A stretch of DNA of 64,000 bases from Desulfosediminicola ganghwensis (GCF_005116675.2 NZ_CP050699.1:4335001-4399000); one strand, 5' to 3'; shown: positions 45,790-55,546, counted from the stretch's first letter. Translations and numbers: made by a program. The notes: generated from the letters alone by a model not told the origin.

Positions 45790-47568
45790 ATGAACGATAC
45801 TCCATCATTAAATGATCAACTCAAATCCTCTGACATCCTCTGGAATCTTTCCGACCTCTATTCCGGTTCCGATGACCCGCAATACGAGACAGACATAACC
45901 GGGGCAAAAGCCGAAGCACAAGCGATACGGGCAGCCTACTACAGCAAAGTGTCGGAGATAGATGCGGCCCAACTTCTTAAACTCGTCACGCGCCTCGAAG
46001 AACTTGACTGTACGCTTGGTAAACTCGCCACCTATACCTTTTTAGACTTCACCACACAGGTCGATAATGCTGAGGCCGGTGCCCAGAGCCAACGCATACG
46101 TGAACTTGTCAGTGAATGTGGGAAGGAAACCGTCTTTTTTGAACTTGAGTGGAACAAGCTTGATGATACCCATGCAGAAGAACTGCTGAAAGACCCACTC
46201 CTTGCCGGCTACTGTCACTATCTGAAATCGATGCGCCGCTATCTGCCCCACCAGTTGAGCGAGACAGAGGAAAAGCTCCTTCTGGAGCTGCAACCTGTCG
46301 GCAGGCGCAGCTGGACTACACTCTTTGAAAAAATCTTCGGGCAGCTCAAATTCGGCCCTGAAGGGCGAAGTGAGGAAGAAGTTCTCACTGATCTGTACGA
46401 TCCGGCGAGGGATGTCCGACAGCAGGCGGCCTCTGAAATGACGGAAGGCCTTAAGAGCCAGAACCACATCCTCACTCATATTTTCAATACCCTGGCAGCA
46501 GAAAAAATGATTGCCGACCGCACCAGAAAGTTTGATAGCTGGGTCGGCTCAATGAATCTTGACAACCAGCTGGAAGATAAAACTGTTGAGACTCTTATCG
46601 ATGCAGTTACCAGCAGGTACGATCTGGTCCATCGTTACTACAGGGTAAAGAGAACGCTTCTTGGCCTGGATGAACTTACGGACTTTGACAGATATGCCCC
46701 TCTGCCTTCACTGCCATCCAAGAAAATAGACTGGCCGACCTGCAAAAAAACTGTGCTGGATTCTTTCGCAGACTTTTCCCCTCAACTGGCCAGCAACGCC
46801 AAAGACTTTTTCGACCGCAACTGGATACATGCACCCGTCATTCCGGGAAAGCGCGGCGGTGCCTTTGCTCACCCCTGCGTTCCCGATGTCCATCCGTACG
46901 TACTGGTCAACTACACAGGCAACCTGCGCGATGTTTCCACAGTCGCCCATGAACTTGGCCACGGTGTACACCAGGTACTCGCTGCCCGGAAAGGATATTA
47001 CAATAGCGACACACCTCTGGTACTTGCCGAAACAGCATCTGTTTTTGCAGAATTGCTGGTTTTCAACAGCCAGCTTGAACTGATTGACAGCGCTTCGGAG
47101 CGACAAGCCTTTATCTGCCAGAAGCTTGAATCCATCTTTGCTACAGTGTTCAGGCAAACCGCCATGAACAGATTTGAGCAGGCCATGCACCAGGGCCGGC
47201 GGAGTCGTGGAGAACTCAGTAGCGAAGAACTCAGCGAGTACTGGCTTGCGACCCAGCGCGAGATGTTTGGAGACTCTGTCACCCTGACCGATGATTACGG
47301 AATATGGTGGTCCTATATTCCCCATTTCCTCCATACTCCCGGATATGTCTACTCGTATGCTTTCGGCGAACTTCTTGTTCTCGCACTCTATGCCATTTAC
47401 CAGAAAGAAGGGGCCGGGTTCATCGACCAATACCAGGAACTGCTGGCGGCAGGTGGTTCCGAGTCACCATATGAGCTGATGAAGCCCTTTGGAATCGACC
47501 TGAATTCTCCACAGTTCTGGCAACAGGGGCTGGACGTCATTGAGCAAATGATAGTCAAAATCGAATAA
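45790..47568 (+). CDS. pepF: Oligoendopeptidase F (M3 family)
   Basis: The 592-residue cytoplasmic metallopeptidase has the zinc motif H387-E388-L-G-H391 in TVAHELGHGVHQ and the third ligand in ETASVFAE about 27 residues later. It degrades short peptides. The length and the order of segments match the pepF/M3 family. A strong terminator follows. Confidence 0.95.
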   Translation: MNDTPSLNDQLKSSDILWNLSDLYSGSDDPQYETDITGAKAEAQAIRAAYYSKVSEIDAAQLLKLVTRLEELDCTLGKLATYTFLDFTTQVDNAEAGAQSQRIRELVSECGKETVFFELEWNKLDDTHAEELLKDPLLAGYCHYLKSMRRYLPHQLSETEEKLLLELQPVGRRSWTTLFEKIFGQLKFGPEGRSEEEVLTDLYDPARDVRQQAASEMTEGLKSQNHILTHIFNTLAAEKMIADRTRKFDSWVGSMNLDNQLEDKTVETLIDAVTSRYDLVHRYYRVKRTLLGLDELTDFDRYAPLPSLPSKKIDWPTCKKTVLDSFADFSPQLASNAKDFFDRNWIHAPVIPGKRGGAFAHPCVPDVHPYVLVNYTGNLRDVSTVAHELGHGVHQVLAARKGYYNSDTPLVLAETASVFAELLVFNSQLELIDSASERQAFICQKLESIFATVFRQTAMNRFEQAMHQGRRSRGELSSEELSEYWLATQREMFGDSVTLTDDYGIWWSYIPHFLHTPGYVYSYAFGELLVLALYAIYQKEGAGFIDQYQELLAAGGSESPYELMKPFGIDLNSPQFWQQGLDVIEQMIVKIE

Positions 47569-47619
47569 CCTGCTCCCAGCGGTCCCTCGACAGACTGCTT
47601 TAGATGGTGCTGGGCAGCC

Positions 47620-47690
47620 ACACTCAGTGGTTAATGATTTATGTTTTGAATTAATCAAGCGTGTTTCACACCACTGAGTGTCATTTTTTT
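47620..47690 (+). terminator. Terminator after pepF
   Basis: ACACTCAGTGG (47620-47630) pairs with CCACTGAGTGT (47671-47681), with an inner TTAAT/ATTAA pairing, and is followed by CATTTTTTT. Confidence 0.88.
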
Positions 47691-47869
47691 ACAAATTCGT
47701 CTGCATTTACATTACATTAACGAACAATCCCAGGGAGCAACCTGTTTCAGTATGTATTTGTGAACACAAGCTTTTTTTTCCTATCCATTGAAATAGATGT
47801 TTTTTTTTGGGTATGCAGAAGAGATACCAGCTGTATATTGCCAAGGAGACAGCATATTCAGGGGGAAAT

Positions 47870-48292
47870 ATGCCAACGATCACTGGACCGATCAGTAAAG
47901 AGCGTCGAGCCCATGAGCGGTATCATGTCAAAGAAAAGGTTATGCTCTACAACGGCACAACCTTTGCCGAGGTTTTGAATATCAGTACAGGTGGTGTTCT
48001 CTGTCGCTTCCTAATAGACACCAAGAACCCGCTTTATCCCGTTCACACCATCGATCTCATCGATGCCCCGAAAAAGCTTTTTATCCAGAATATTTCCTGT
48101 ATTGACCTGAATTGGCAGGATACTGAACCATGCACTCTTTTCGGTTCCACCGCACTCAGGGATTGTCGCTTGCAGTTCTCTGCTCTTTCCGCCGACAAAC
48201 ACTCCGAGCTTTCTGATTTCATACAGCAGGTAATCACATCCCCATCCAGCCAAAGCAATTCGCAAGCGCCTGCAAACGATATCATTGCGTAA
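47870..48292 (+). CDS. PilZ domain protein
   Basis: The 140-residue protein has ERRAHERYHV near residue 13 and NISTGGVLCRF near 42, the RxxxR and (D/N)xSxxG elements of c-di-GMP-binding PilZ domains. The C-terminal tail after residue 120 is Ser/Gln-rich and likely disordered. The ATG at 47870 is used because GGGGGA precedes it. Confidence 0.85.
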   Translation: MPTITGPISKERRAHERYHVKEKVMLYNGTTFAEVLNISTGGVLCRFLIDTKNPLYPVHTIDLIDAPKKLFIQNISCIDLNWQDTEPCTLFGSTALRDCRLQFSALSADKHSELSDFIQQVITSPSSQSNSQAPANDIIA

Positions 48293-48624
48293 CGTATCCT
48301 GCAGGCACCCGGCATATCTTTAATGTTTTTCACCTTCAGATAGTGTATCCTCACGCAGTAAATACCACGCACCATGTTATATCACAGTAATCTATAATTC
48401 TTCGCTGACAGTACAGGGCGGTATGCCTCTTCCCGCAGGTATCCGGTCACATCATTTCCCACCCCCCACTCATTGAAAGAATCTTTTAGACAACCTGATC
48501 AATTGTGACACTGATACAATGTTCATGGGAAATGCCGGGGTAGAATTTTTTATAGCCACAGTCGCCAACATGAGTGATCAGCTCATAACCGTGATGTTGA
48601 TAAACCGTTATATGAGAACTTCCA
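48293..48624. other. Intergenic region before tadA
   Basis: About 330 bases contain no supported gene, RNA or terminator. The tadA promoter must lie here, but I cannot point to it. Confidence 0.5.
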
Positions 48625-49095
48625 ATGCAAGATTTTACATACGAAGATGAGAAGTGGATGAAAATGGCTTTAAAAGCTGCAGAAGCAGCAGCTTCACAGG
48701 GTGAAGTCCCGGTTGGAGCTGTAATCATCCAAAACAACACCCTGCTGGCTGCTGCCGGCAACAAACCAATTGGCCTCAACGACCCCACTGCCCATGCGGA
48801 AATACGCGCACTCCGGCTTGCCTCTGAAGCCGTAGGCAATTACCGTCTTCCAGGTACCACCCTTTACGTGACCCTGGAACCATGCATAATGTGTTTAGGA
48901 GCCATTTTGCATGCACGGGTAGAGAGACTGGTATACGGCGCAAGAGACCCAAAAACAGGGGCCGTACATTCTCTTTATCAGATAGGAGAGGATGAACGAC
49001 TGAACCACAGCCTCCTGATTACAACGGGTATCCTTGAAGATGATTGCGGCGATCTCCTCAAGGGCTTTTTCAAACAAAAACGAAAAGCACGTTAA
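48625..49095 (+). CDS. tadA: tRNA adenosine(34) deaminase
   Basis: TadA converts A34 to inosine in tRNA-Arg(ACG). The 156-residue zinc enzyme has H57-A-E59 (catalytic Glu) and C87-IM-C90 zinc ligands in LEPCIMCLGAILHARV, plus the substrate-contact GARDPKTGAV. The length is normal. Confidence 0.95.
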   Translation: MQDFTYEDEKWMKMALKAAEAAASQGEVPVGAVIIQNNTLLAAAGNKPIGLNDPTAHAEIRALRLASEAVGNYRLPGTTLYVTLEPCIMCLGAILHARVERLVYGARDPKTGAVHSLYQIGEDERLNHSLLITTGILEDDCGDLLKGFFKQKRKAR

Positions 49096-49212
49096 ATTAA
49101 TGTGGTATGAAAATAGAGCTATTTTTTTTTGCACTTTTCCTAAATTTTCATTGCCAAAAGAACGCCGACAGGATACATAGTGTTTCACAATTTCATCGGG
49201 GCAACCGATTAT

Positions 49213-49298
49213 GGAGAGGTGACCGAGTGGCTTAAGGTGCACGCCTGGAACGCGTGTGTACGCAAGTACCGTGAGTTCGAATCTCACCCTCTCCGCCA
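49213..49298 (+). tRNA. tRNA-Ser (GGA)
   Basis: The acceptor arms GGAGAGG and CCTCTCC pair, the anticodon stem CACGC/GCGTG encloses CTGGAAC (anticodon GGA), and a long variable arm marks a serine tRNA. The TTCGAAT arm is intact and CCA is encoded. Confidence 0.97.
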
Positions 49299-49312
49299 TA
49301 AGATTTCGGTTT

Positions 49313-49412
49313 GGTAGCCGGGTCTGCGCAACAAAGAATCACGAACCCCGCCAGGTCCGGGAGGAAGCAACGGTAGTGAACCTCTTTGTGTGCCGCAGAT
49401 AGCCCGGCTACC
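49313..49412 (+). ncRNA. ffs: Signal recognition particle RNA (4.5S type)
   Basis: The ends GGTAGCCGGG and CCCGGCTACC pair in a long hairpin. The conserved apical part CCAGGTCCGGGAGGAAGCAACGG contains the Ffh-binding GGAAGCA loop. The size (about 100 nt) is bacterial small SRP RNA. A T-run at 49414 terminates it. It sits directly before dnaX, as in many bacteria. Confidence 0.95.
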
Positions 49413-49457
49413 ATTTTTTTTATCTCCTGACTGAAAGCCTCTCATGCACGGTGACGC

Positions 49458-51344
49458 ATGTCATACCTTGTCTTAGCAAGAAAATCCCGCCCGCAAACAT
49501 TCGACCAGGTCGTCGGTCAACGTTCAGTTGTCAAAACTCTTCAGAACAGTATCAGACGCGACCGTATCGCCCACGCCATACTTTTTTCCGGCGTACGTGG
49601 TGTAGGCAAAACCACCCTCGCCCGCATTATGGCCAAGGCCATTAACTGTGAAGGCGACAGTGATAACCCACCATGCAACGAATGTGCTCCCTGCACCGAA
49701 ATTACCAACGGCAATTCACTTGACCTGATAGAGATCGACGGTGCCTCCAACAGGGGTATACAGGAGATCCGTGAACTTAAAGAAAAAATCAAGTTCATGC
49801 CGACCTCATGCAAGTACAAGGTTATCATTATAGATGAGGTGCACATGCTCACCACCGAGGCCTTCAACGCCCTGTTGAAGACCCTGGAAGAACCTCCAGC
49901 GCATGTTCACTTTATGTTTGCAACCACCGAGTTGCATAAAATTCCAATAACCATTCTTTCCCGTTGCCAGCAATATGAGCTCAAGCGCATCCCTGCAACT
50001 GAACTGGCCGCCCACTTCAACAGGTTGGCGGAAGATGAGGGGATAACAATTGATCCTCCGGCTCTGTCTCTGATTGTACGTGAAGCCGAAGGATCGGTTC
50101 GTGACGGTTTGAGCCTGCTTGACCAGGTATTTTCGTTTGGCGAAAAGCATATCTCCGTTGCCGATGTGACCGAAGTGCTCGGCCTGGTTGACAGAGACAT
50201 CCTTATCTCGCTGAGTGAAAGCCTGCTGACAGGCGATAGGCCCGGAGCACTGGGTTCGCTTGAAGATATCTTTGCCTTCGGCATGGACATCAAGCGATTT
50301 TCCGCTGATCTGCTGGAATGCTTCCGAACCCTGTTGCTGACCAGAATTGAAGGATGCGGCAAATTACTCGACCTGCCCGAAGATGAACGGTTACGCTTTT
50401 CTGAGCTCAGCGCCCGCTTTTCACCGGAAACTATCCACCAGAAGCTGACACTCCTGATGCGCATGGTGGAGGATGTTCGCTATTCCAGCCAGCCCCGGCT
50501 CACCATGGAGACCGGTTTTCTTAAAATTATCGAAGCCGGCAGTGTCGTACCGCTTAGCGAACTGCTCGGCAAAATGGAGCAGCTGCTTGAGGCCGCAGGA
50601 AAGAGCAATTCAGCCCCGGCCCCGCCCCGGCCCGCCGCGACTCAAAAAAAAACTGAATCCGCCACGCTGAACCCTGCCGTATCGGCCCCTCAGCGCCAAA
50701 TACATACGGCTAAATCAGCAGCCGACTCAGCGGGAAAGTCTTCTTCATCGCCCAGCAGGAATGCAACTGCGCCATCCGGCCCGGTTGCTCCACCAATCCC
50801 TGAGCCCACCGGCCCTGATGCCATGATGGCCCAGCGAGCGAACTCACAAAACCACGCTCCGCCCCCATCCGAGTCAAAGAATGGTCAAGCTGCGACAATA
50901 CGCGACTCTTTGGCGGCACAGCAGGACGAGGCCCCCCACAAGGTTCAGGTGCACCCTCACCAAAAAGATATCAGGCGCCACTGGCCCGACTTCCTTGCCC
51001 ACGTAAAGAGCCAGGTAGTATGGATCGCCCAGGCGCTCAACAGGGCAAAAGTCAAAGAAGTCGGCAACGAGCTGCAACTCCATTACGACGATCCAGCCGA
51101 TTGTTCGCTGCTAAAACAAAAAGCCAACAAAAATCAGCTTACCGAGTTTGTCCTTGATTTTTTTCAGAAAGAACTCACCGTACGTTTTATACTTCCTGAT
51201 GTTGAAGACACCACGGAAGATGGTGGCGATGAAACTCCCCACCAGAAGCGTCAACAACTCGCCCAGGATCCACTGACCATCATGACCGCAGAGATTTTTC
51301 ACGGCCAGGTAGGTGACATTCGCATTGGGCGCAAAAACAATTAA
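49458..51344 (+). CDS. dnaX: DNA polymerase III tau (and probable gamma) subunit
   Basis: DnaX is the clamp-loader ATPase. The 628-residue protein has Walker A GVRGVGKTTLAR near residue 45, zinc cysteines C64, C73, C76 and C79 (CEGDSDNPPCNECAPC), Walker B IIIDEVHML and the SRC motif. Residues 365-500 are a Pro/Ala-rich linker. The run of nine A at 50644-50652 lies at codons 396-399; a -1 slip there gives Lys-Lys-Asn-stop and a 399-residue gamma form. It is followed by ybaB and recR in one operon. Confidence 0.96.
   Translation: MSYLVLARKSRPQTFDQVVGQRSVVKTLQNSIRRDRIAHAILFSGVRGVGKTTLARIMAKAINCEGDSDNPPCNECAPCTEITNGNSLDLIEIDGASNRGIQEIRELKEKIKFMPTSCKYKVIIIDEVHMLTTEAFNALLKTLEEPPAHVHFMFATTELHKIPITILSRCQQYELKRIPATELAAHFNRLAEDEGITIDPPALSLIVREAEGSVRDGLSLLDQVFSFGEKHISVADVTEVLGLVDRDILISLSESLLTGDRPGALGSLEDIFAFGMDIKRFSADLLECFRTLLLTRIEGCGKLLDLPEDERLRFSELSARFSPETIHQKLTLLMRMVEDVRYSSQPRLTMETGFLKIIEAGSVVPLSELLGKMEQLLEAAGKSNSAPAPPRPAATQKKTESATLNPAVSAPQRQIHTAKSAADSAGKSSSSPSRNATAPSGPVAPPIPEPTGPDAMMAQRANSQNHAPPPSESKNGQAATIRDSLAAQQDEAPHKVQVHPHQKDIRRHWPDFLAHVKSQVVWIAQALNRAKVKEVGNELQLHYDDPADCSLLKQKANKNQLTEFVLDFFQKELTVRFILPDVEDTTEDGGDETPHQKRQQLAQDPLTIMTAEIFHGQVGDIRIGRKNN
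50644..50656 (+). promoter_or_regulatory. Candidate dnaX slippage site
   Basis: Nine A followed by CTGA. In the -1 frame AAA AAA is followed by AAC TGA, a stop within two codons. In E. coli A AAA AAG with a nearby TGA makes gamma; Thermus uses nine A by transcriptional slippage. Confidence 0.6.
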
Positions 51345-51372
51345 TCAAAATTTATAATATAGGATAGTACCC

Positions 51373-51693
51373 ATGGACATGAGCAAGATCATGGAACAGG
51401 CCCAGCAGATGCAGGAACGCATGAAACAGATTCAGGACGATCTGGCCAAAAAGGCAATCATCGGTTCTGCTGGAGGTGGCATGGTTCAGGTAACCGTAAA
51501 CGGCCAGGGCGATGTATTGAAAGTGGAAATCGAACCACAACTCATTTCTGCCGATGAATCCCAAATGCTGCAGGACCTTATCGTTGCAGCAACCAACGAC
51601 GGTCTCCGTAAGGCAAAGGATCTCAGCAAGCAGGAACTTGGCCAACTGACAGGCGGCCTCGACCTGCCCGGTCTCACCAACTTTATGCGATAA
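51373..51693 (+). CDS. ybaB: YbaB/EbfC nucleoid-associated protein
   Basis: The 106-residue protein has the family's helical N terminus (MSKIMEQAQQMQERMKQIQDDL) and the central GGGMVQVTVNGQGDVLKVEIEP strand region. YbaB forms dimers that bind DNA and is found between dnaX and recR in most bacteria. A ribosome binding site is weak. Confidence 0.95.
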   Translation: MDMSKIMEQAQQMQERMKQIQDDLAKKAIIGSAGGGMVQVTVNGQGDVLKVEIEPQLISADESQMLQDLIVAATNDGLRKAKDLSKQELGQLTGGLDLPGLTNFMR

Positions 51694-51707
51694 GCAAAAG
51701 GCTCTGT

Positions 51708-52310
51708 ATGCAGGTTATTCCTCCGGCTCTGGAAAGGCTTATTGAAGATCTTGCCAAGCTGCCCGGTATCGGCAAAAAAACCGCCACCAGGCTTGCCCTG
51801 AACGTACTGAGAAGGCCACCGGGCTATGCCCATGAGCTATCCGAAGCACTGCAGGCGCTGCACGCCTCCATCCAGCTCTGCTCCTGTTGCTTCACTTTTT
51901 CCGAAAGCGACCCATGCGCTGTCTGCTCCGATCCCAAAAGAGACGCCAGCCTGGTCTGTGTTGTGGAAGAACCGGGTGACCTGATGGCTATTGAGAAAAC
52001 CGCCAGTTTCCGTGGTCACTACCACATCCTGCATGGCGTACTTTCCCCCATTGACGGTATAGGCCCCGATGAATTAAAGATCAGAGAACTCATTGCCAGA
52101 ATCAATAACGGCAGTGTGCGAGAAGTGCTGATCGCTACCAGTTCGACCGTGCCGGGTGAGGCCACTGCCTCGTACCTTATAGACCTGCTTGCCAACGGTC
52201 CGGTAAATGTAACCCGGCTCGCCTGTGGTATTCCAATGGGGATGGATATAAAGTATGCTGATAAACATACACTGGCGAGAGCAATAGAGAGTCGGTCTGC
52301 TGCAAAATGA
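51708..52310 (+). CDS. recR: Recombination protein RecR
   Basis: The 200-residue protein has an N-terminal helix-hairpin-helix (LAKLPGIGKKTATRLA), a four-cysteine zinc site (CSCCFTFSESDPCAVC), a Toprim domain (VCVVEEPGDLMAIE) and the Walker-like C-terminal part. RecR acts with RecFO to load RecA at gaps. Confidence 0.96.
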   Translation: MQVIPPALERLIEDLAKLPGIGKKTATRLALNVLRRPPGYAHELSEALQALHASIQLCSCCFTFSESDPCAVCSDPKRDASLVCVVEEPGDLMAIEKTASFRGHYHILHGVLSPIDGIGPDELKIRELIARINNGSVREVLIATSSTVPGEATASYLIDLLANGPVNVTRLACGIPMGMDIKYADKHTLARAIESRSAAK

Positions 52311-52445
52311 AAAAACGCTTTAAAAACCATAGCAGCTATCATTTTTTCTTGACACCGGCTCTGATACTTGGTAATTCAAGCGCGTTCTTTGCAACACCCC
52401 ATAGCGATAGGGGTAGCATTGAACCACCCAACAAAATGGATACGC

Positions 52446-52520
52446 AGGCGCGTAGCTCAGTGGGAGAGCGCCACCTTGACGTGGTGGATGTCGTGGGTTC
52501 AATCCCCTCCGCGCCTACCA
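52446..52520 (+). tRNA. tRNA-Val (GAC)
   Basis: The acceptor stem AGGCGCG/CGCGCCT, anticodon stem CCACC/GGTGG with loop TTGACGT (anticodon GAC), GTGGGTTCAATCCC arm and encoded CCA are all present. Confidence 0.96.
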
Positions 52521-52524
52521 AATA

Positions 52525-52582
52525 AAAGGCTAAAGTAGAACGACCTTCCCAGATTGTCGTTGTTCTTTAGCCTTTCTTTTTT
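52525..52582 (+). terminator. Terminator after tRNA-Val, ahead of thrS
   Basis: AAAGGCTAAAG (52525-52535) pairs with CTTTAGCCTTT (52565-52575), with an inner AACGAC/GTCGTT helix, and CTTTTTT follows. It may also act as an attenuator for the thrS operon, whose start is only 19 nt further on. Confidence 0.85.
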
Positions 52583-52600
52583 ATACGGGAAGGGAAAACA

Positions 52601-54529
52601 ATGTCAGACATCGCTGTTTCAATCAAAGACGGTGAATCTATCTCTGTTCCTGCGGGCACAACCGTTCAGGACGCACTCTCACAACTCCTGTCTAATAAGC
52701 AACGCAAAAAAACTCTCGCGGTGAACACCGGCGAAGGCGTTGTCGATCTCAGCACTCCACTGACTGAGGATACTCTTCTCACGCTCGTCCAGACCGGAAC
52801 GGATGAGGGCCTTGAGGTACTGCGCCACTCCACCGCGCACATTATGGCCCACGCTGTCCGCGACCTTTTTGGAGATGACGTCAAAGTCGCCATCGGTCCT
52901 TCCATCGACAACGGTTTCTATTACGATTTTCAGTACAGCGAGGGTTTCAGCCCTGAAGACTTCGACAAGATCGAAGCACGCATGACTGAGATCGCCAACC
53001 AGAATCTTCCGTTTGAGCGTGTGGAAGTGAGCGCCGAAGAGGCCATCGCCAAATTTGAAGCTGAAGGCGAAAAATATAAAGTTGAACTGATCCGTGATCT
53101 TGGTAGTGAAAGCATAAGCCTGTATACTGTCGGCGGCTTCAAAGATCTCTGTCGCGGACCACATGTACCGAACACTTCATTCATCAAAGCGTTCAAGCTT
53201 CTCCGCGTTGCCGGTGCATACTGGCGTGGTGACGAGAAGAACGATGTGCTGCAGAGAATTTACGGCACCGCCTTCTACGATGCCAAGGCACTCAAAAAAC
53301 ACCTGAACGCTCTCGAAGAAGCCAAGAAACGCGACCATCGTCGAGTTGGTAAAGACCTCCAGCTGTTCACCACTGAAGACCAGATCGGCCCGGGCCTTAT
53401 TCTCTGGCAGCCAAAGGGTGCACAGCTCAGACGTCTGATAGAGGATTACTGGAAGGATGAGCATTATCAGCACGATTACGAGCTGCTCTATACCCCGCAC
53501 ATCGCCCGCCAGGATCTCTGGAAGACATCCGGACATCTCGATTTCTACGGTGAGAATATGTACTCTGCCATGGACATCGACGAGGTGAGCTACCAGCTCA
53601 AGCCGATGAACTGTCCATTCCATGTCGGTGTGTACCAGAGCAACAAGCGCAGCTACCGTGAGTTCCCGATCCGCTGGTGTGAGCTTGGTACAGTTTACCG
53701 CTATGAGCGTGCCGGTGCCCTGCACGGCCTGCTTCGGGTTCGTGGTTTCACCCAGGATGATGCTCACATATTCTGCCGCCCTGATCAACTTGAGGACGAA
53801 ATTTTCAACATCCTTGAGCTAAATCTGCATATTCTGAAAAATTTCGGTTTTGCAGATTACGACATCTACCTCTCCACCCGTCCGGAGAAATCCGTCGGTA
53901 CCGACGAGAACTGGGATGCTGCTACCACCGCCTTAAAACTTGCCCTTGAAAAGAAAGGTCTCAGTTACGAGGTCGATCCTGGTGAAGGTGTATTTTACGG
54001 GCCGAAAATTGATATAAAGATCAAGGATCAGCTTGGTCGCTCATGGCAGTGCTCCACCATTCAGGTTGACTTCAACCTGCCGGAACGGTTCAAGATGACC
54101 TATGTCGGCGCAGATAACGCCGAACATCAGCCGATCATGATTCACCGCGCACTCATGGGCTCTCTTGAGCGCTTTATCGGTGTACTCATCGAGCATTACG
54201 CAGGTGTGTTTCCTCTCTGGTTTGCACCTGTTCAAGCGCGAATTCTGAACATTACTGATGATCAGGCCGACTACTGCGAAGAGGTTTATAAGCAGCTCAG
54301 AAAAGCCGGTGTCAGAATTGAAAAAGATTTGCGCAATGAAAAATTGAACTATAAAATCAGGGAAGCACAACTCGCTAAAATTCCGTACATGCTTATAGTC
54401 GGTGACAAAGAGAAAGAAGATGGTACAGTCACAGTGAGACTGCGTGATGGTAAAAATCTTCCGGCTATGCCGATCTCTGAATTTGCCCAGAAGGTGGCGA
54501 CAGAGGTTGCCGAAGGTCGCGGAATCTGA
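52601..54529 (+). CDS. thrS: Threonyl-tRNA synthetase
   Basis: The 642-residue class II enzyme has an N-terminal TGS domain, an editing domain with HSTAHIMAHAV and the later SAD-type segment CRGPHVPNTSF, a catalytic core (MNCPFHVGVY motif, RYERAGALHGLLRVRGFTQDDAH motif 2) and an anticodon domain near the end. GGGAAGGG precedes the start. It is the first gene of a classic translation operon. Confidence 0.98.
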   Translation: MSDIAVSIKDGESISVPAGTTVQDALSQLLSNKQRKKTLAVNTGEGVVDLSTPLTEDTLLTLVQTGTDEGLEVLRHSTAHIMAHAVRDLFGDDVKVAIGPSIDNGFYYDFQYSEGFSPEDFDKIEARMTEIANQNLPFERVEVSAEEAIAKFEAEGEKYKVELIRDLGSESISLYTVGGFKDLCRGPHVPNTSFIKAFKLLRVAGAYWRGDEKNDVLQRIYGTAFYDAKALKKHLNALEEAKKRDHRRVGKDLQLFTTEDQIGPGLILWQPKGAQLRRLIEDYWKDEHYQHDYELLYTPHIARQDLWKTSGHLDFYGENMYSAMDIDEVSYQLKPMNCPFHVGVYQSNKRSYREFPIRWCELGTVYRYERAGALHGLLRVRGFTQDDAHIFCRPDQLEDEIFNILELNLHILKNFGFADYDIYLSTRPEKSVGTDENWDAATTALKLALEKKGLSYEVDPGEGVFYGPKIDIKIKDQLGRSWQCSTIQVDFNLPERFKMTYVGADNAEHQPIMIHRALMGSLERFIGVLIEHYAGVFPLWFAPVQARILNITDDQADYCEEVYKQLRKAGVRIEKDLRNEKLNYKIREAQLAKIPYMLIVGDKEKEDGTVTVRLRDGKNLPAMPISEFAQKVATEVAEGRGI

Positions 54530-54654
54530 TTTTATTTAAAAAAGATATATTTTATCGTGTACCGAATGACAAAAATACGCTATTATCAATCGTTTTTTTT
54601 GCCAAACTGGTATAATCAAGATTTTTCAAGCTCGTAGATCGAGGAGGTACAGTT

Positions 54655-55197
54655 ATTAACAGAAGAGGAAGGCACGCACCGGCACAACGTGAAGTTAAGG
54701 CGGTTATCAACGACAATATTCGTCACCCGAACGTCAGACTCATAGGCAGTGACGGAGCCCAGCTGGGAGTCGTTTCCACTGATGAAGCCAAAGAGAAAGC
54801 ATATGGCGAAGGGCTTGATCTGGTAGAAGTTTCTGCTAATGCTGATCCGCCTGTGTGCCGTATCATGAACTATGACAAGTTCCGCTACGAGCAGAAGAAA
54901 AAGACGCAGGAAGCAAAGAAAAAGCAGTCTATTGTCGAGACCAAGGAAATAAAATTCCGCCCGAAAACTGAAGAACACGATCTGAATTTTAAGATCAAGA
55001 ATATTAAAAAATTTCTCGGGCAGAAAAACAAGGTCAAGATTACTATGCGTTTCAGAGGTCGTGAGATTGTTTATTCACAATCCATTGGTCTCGAAGCGAT
55101 GAACAAAATTGCCGAAGCCCTTCAGGAAGACGCTATCATCCTGCAGCCTCCCAAAATGGAAGGCCGTCAGTTGGTAATGTTTGTCGGGCCCAAGTAA
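54655..55197 (+). CDS. infC: Translation initiation factor IF-3, AUU start
   Basis: The start is the rare ATT at 54655, placed 6 nt after GGAGGT. It gives the standard IF-3 N terminus (NRRGRHAPAQREVKAVINDNIR). The first ATG is not until codon 67 and would delete most of the N domain. AUU start codons let IF-3 limit its own synthesis in E. coli, so autoregulation is likely. The 180-residue protein has both IF-3 domains. Confidence 0.95.
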   Translation: MNRRGRHAPAQREVKAVINDNIRHPNVRLIGSDGAQLGVVSTDEAKEKAYGEGLDLVEVSANADPPVCRIMNYDKFRYEQKKKTQEAKKKQSIVETKEIKFRPKTEEHDLNFKIKNIKKFLGQKNKVKITMRFRGREIVYSQSIGLEAMNKIAEALQEDAIILQPPKMEGRQLVMFVGPK

Positions 55198-55348
55198 TCG
55201 ATATTTTTTTTGAGTTTCGTCCCATCCCGTTGGAACTCACCATTGTGTCAATTGAAAAACGCTAGAGAACGGTTTACGTATTCGCTTTTCCTCTGAATGC
55301 GCCGGCCATTCCTAAAGCAACGTATACCGAGCGCAAAGGAGTAATATC

Positions 55349-55546
55349 ATGCCAAAAATGAAAACAAACAGAGGCGCTGCGAAGCGTTTCAAAAAGACCG
55401 GATCAGGAAAGATCAAGCGTGGCAAAGCTTATACCAGCCACATCCTGACCAAGAAGTCCACAAAACGTAAGCGCGGTCTGAGACAGATCGAAACAGTTTC
55501 TGCTGCGGATCACAAGTCCATCCTGCGGATTCTTCCATACATGTAA
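55349..55546 (+). CDS. rpmI: Ribosomal protein L35
   Basis: The 65-residue basic protein starts [20 protein letters not shown] and ends with [11 protein letters not shown], standard L35 features. CAAAGGAG precedes it. The 151-nt leader after infC could contain the usual L20-binding autoregulatory fold, but I cannot prove it by eye. Confidence 0.97.
   Translation: MPKMKTNRGAAKRFKKTGSGKIKRGKAYTSHILTKKSTKRKRGLRQIETVSAADHKSILRILPYM

Noticed and set aside
52521-52600. T-box riboswitch before thrS
   Set aside because: No specifier stem or T-box sequence is present, only a terminator hairpin after tRNA-Val. T-boxes are also rare in this phylum.
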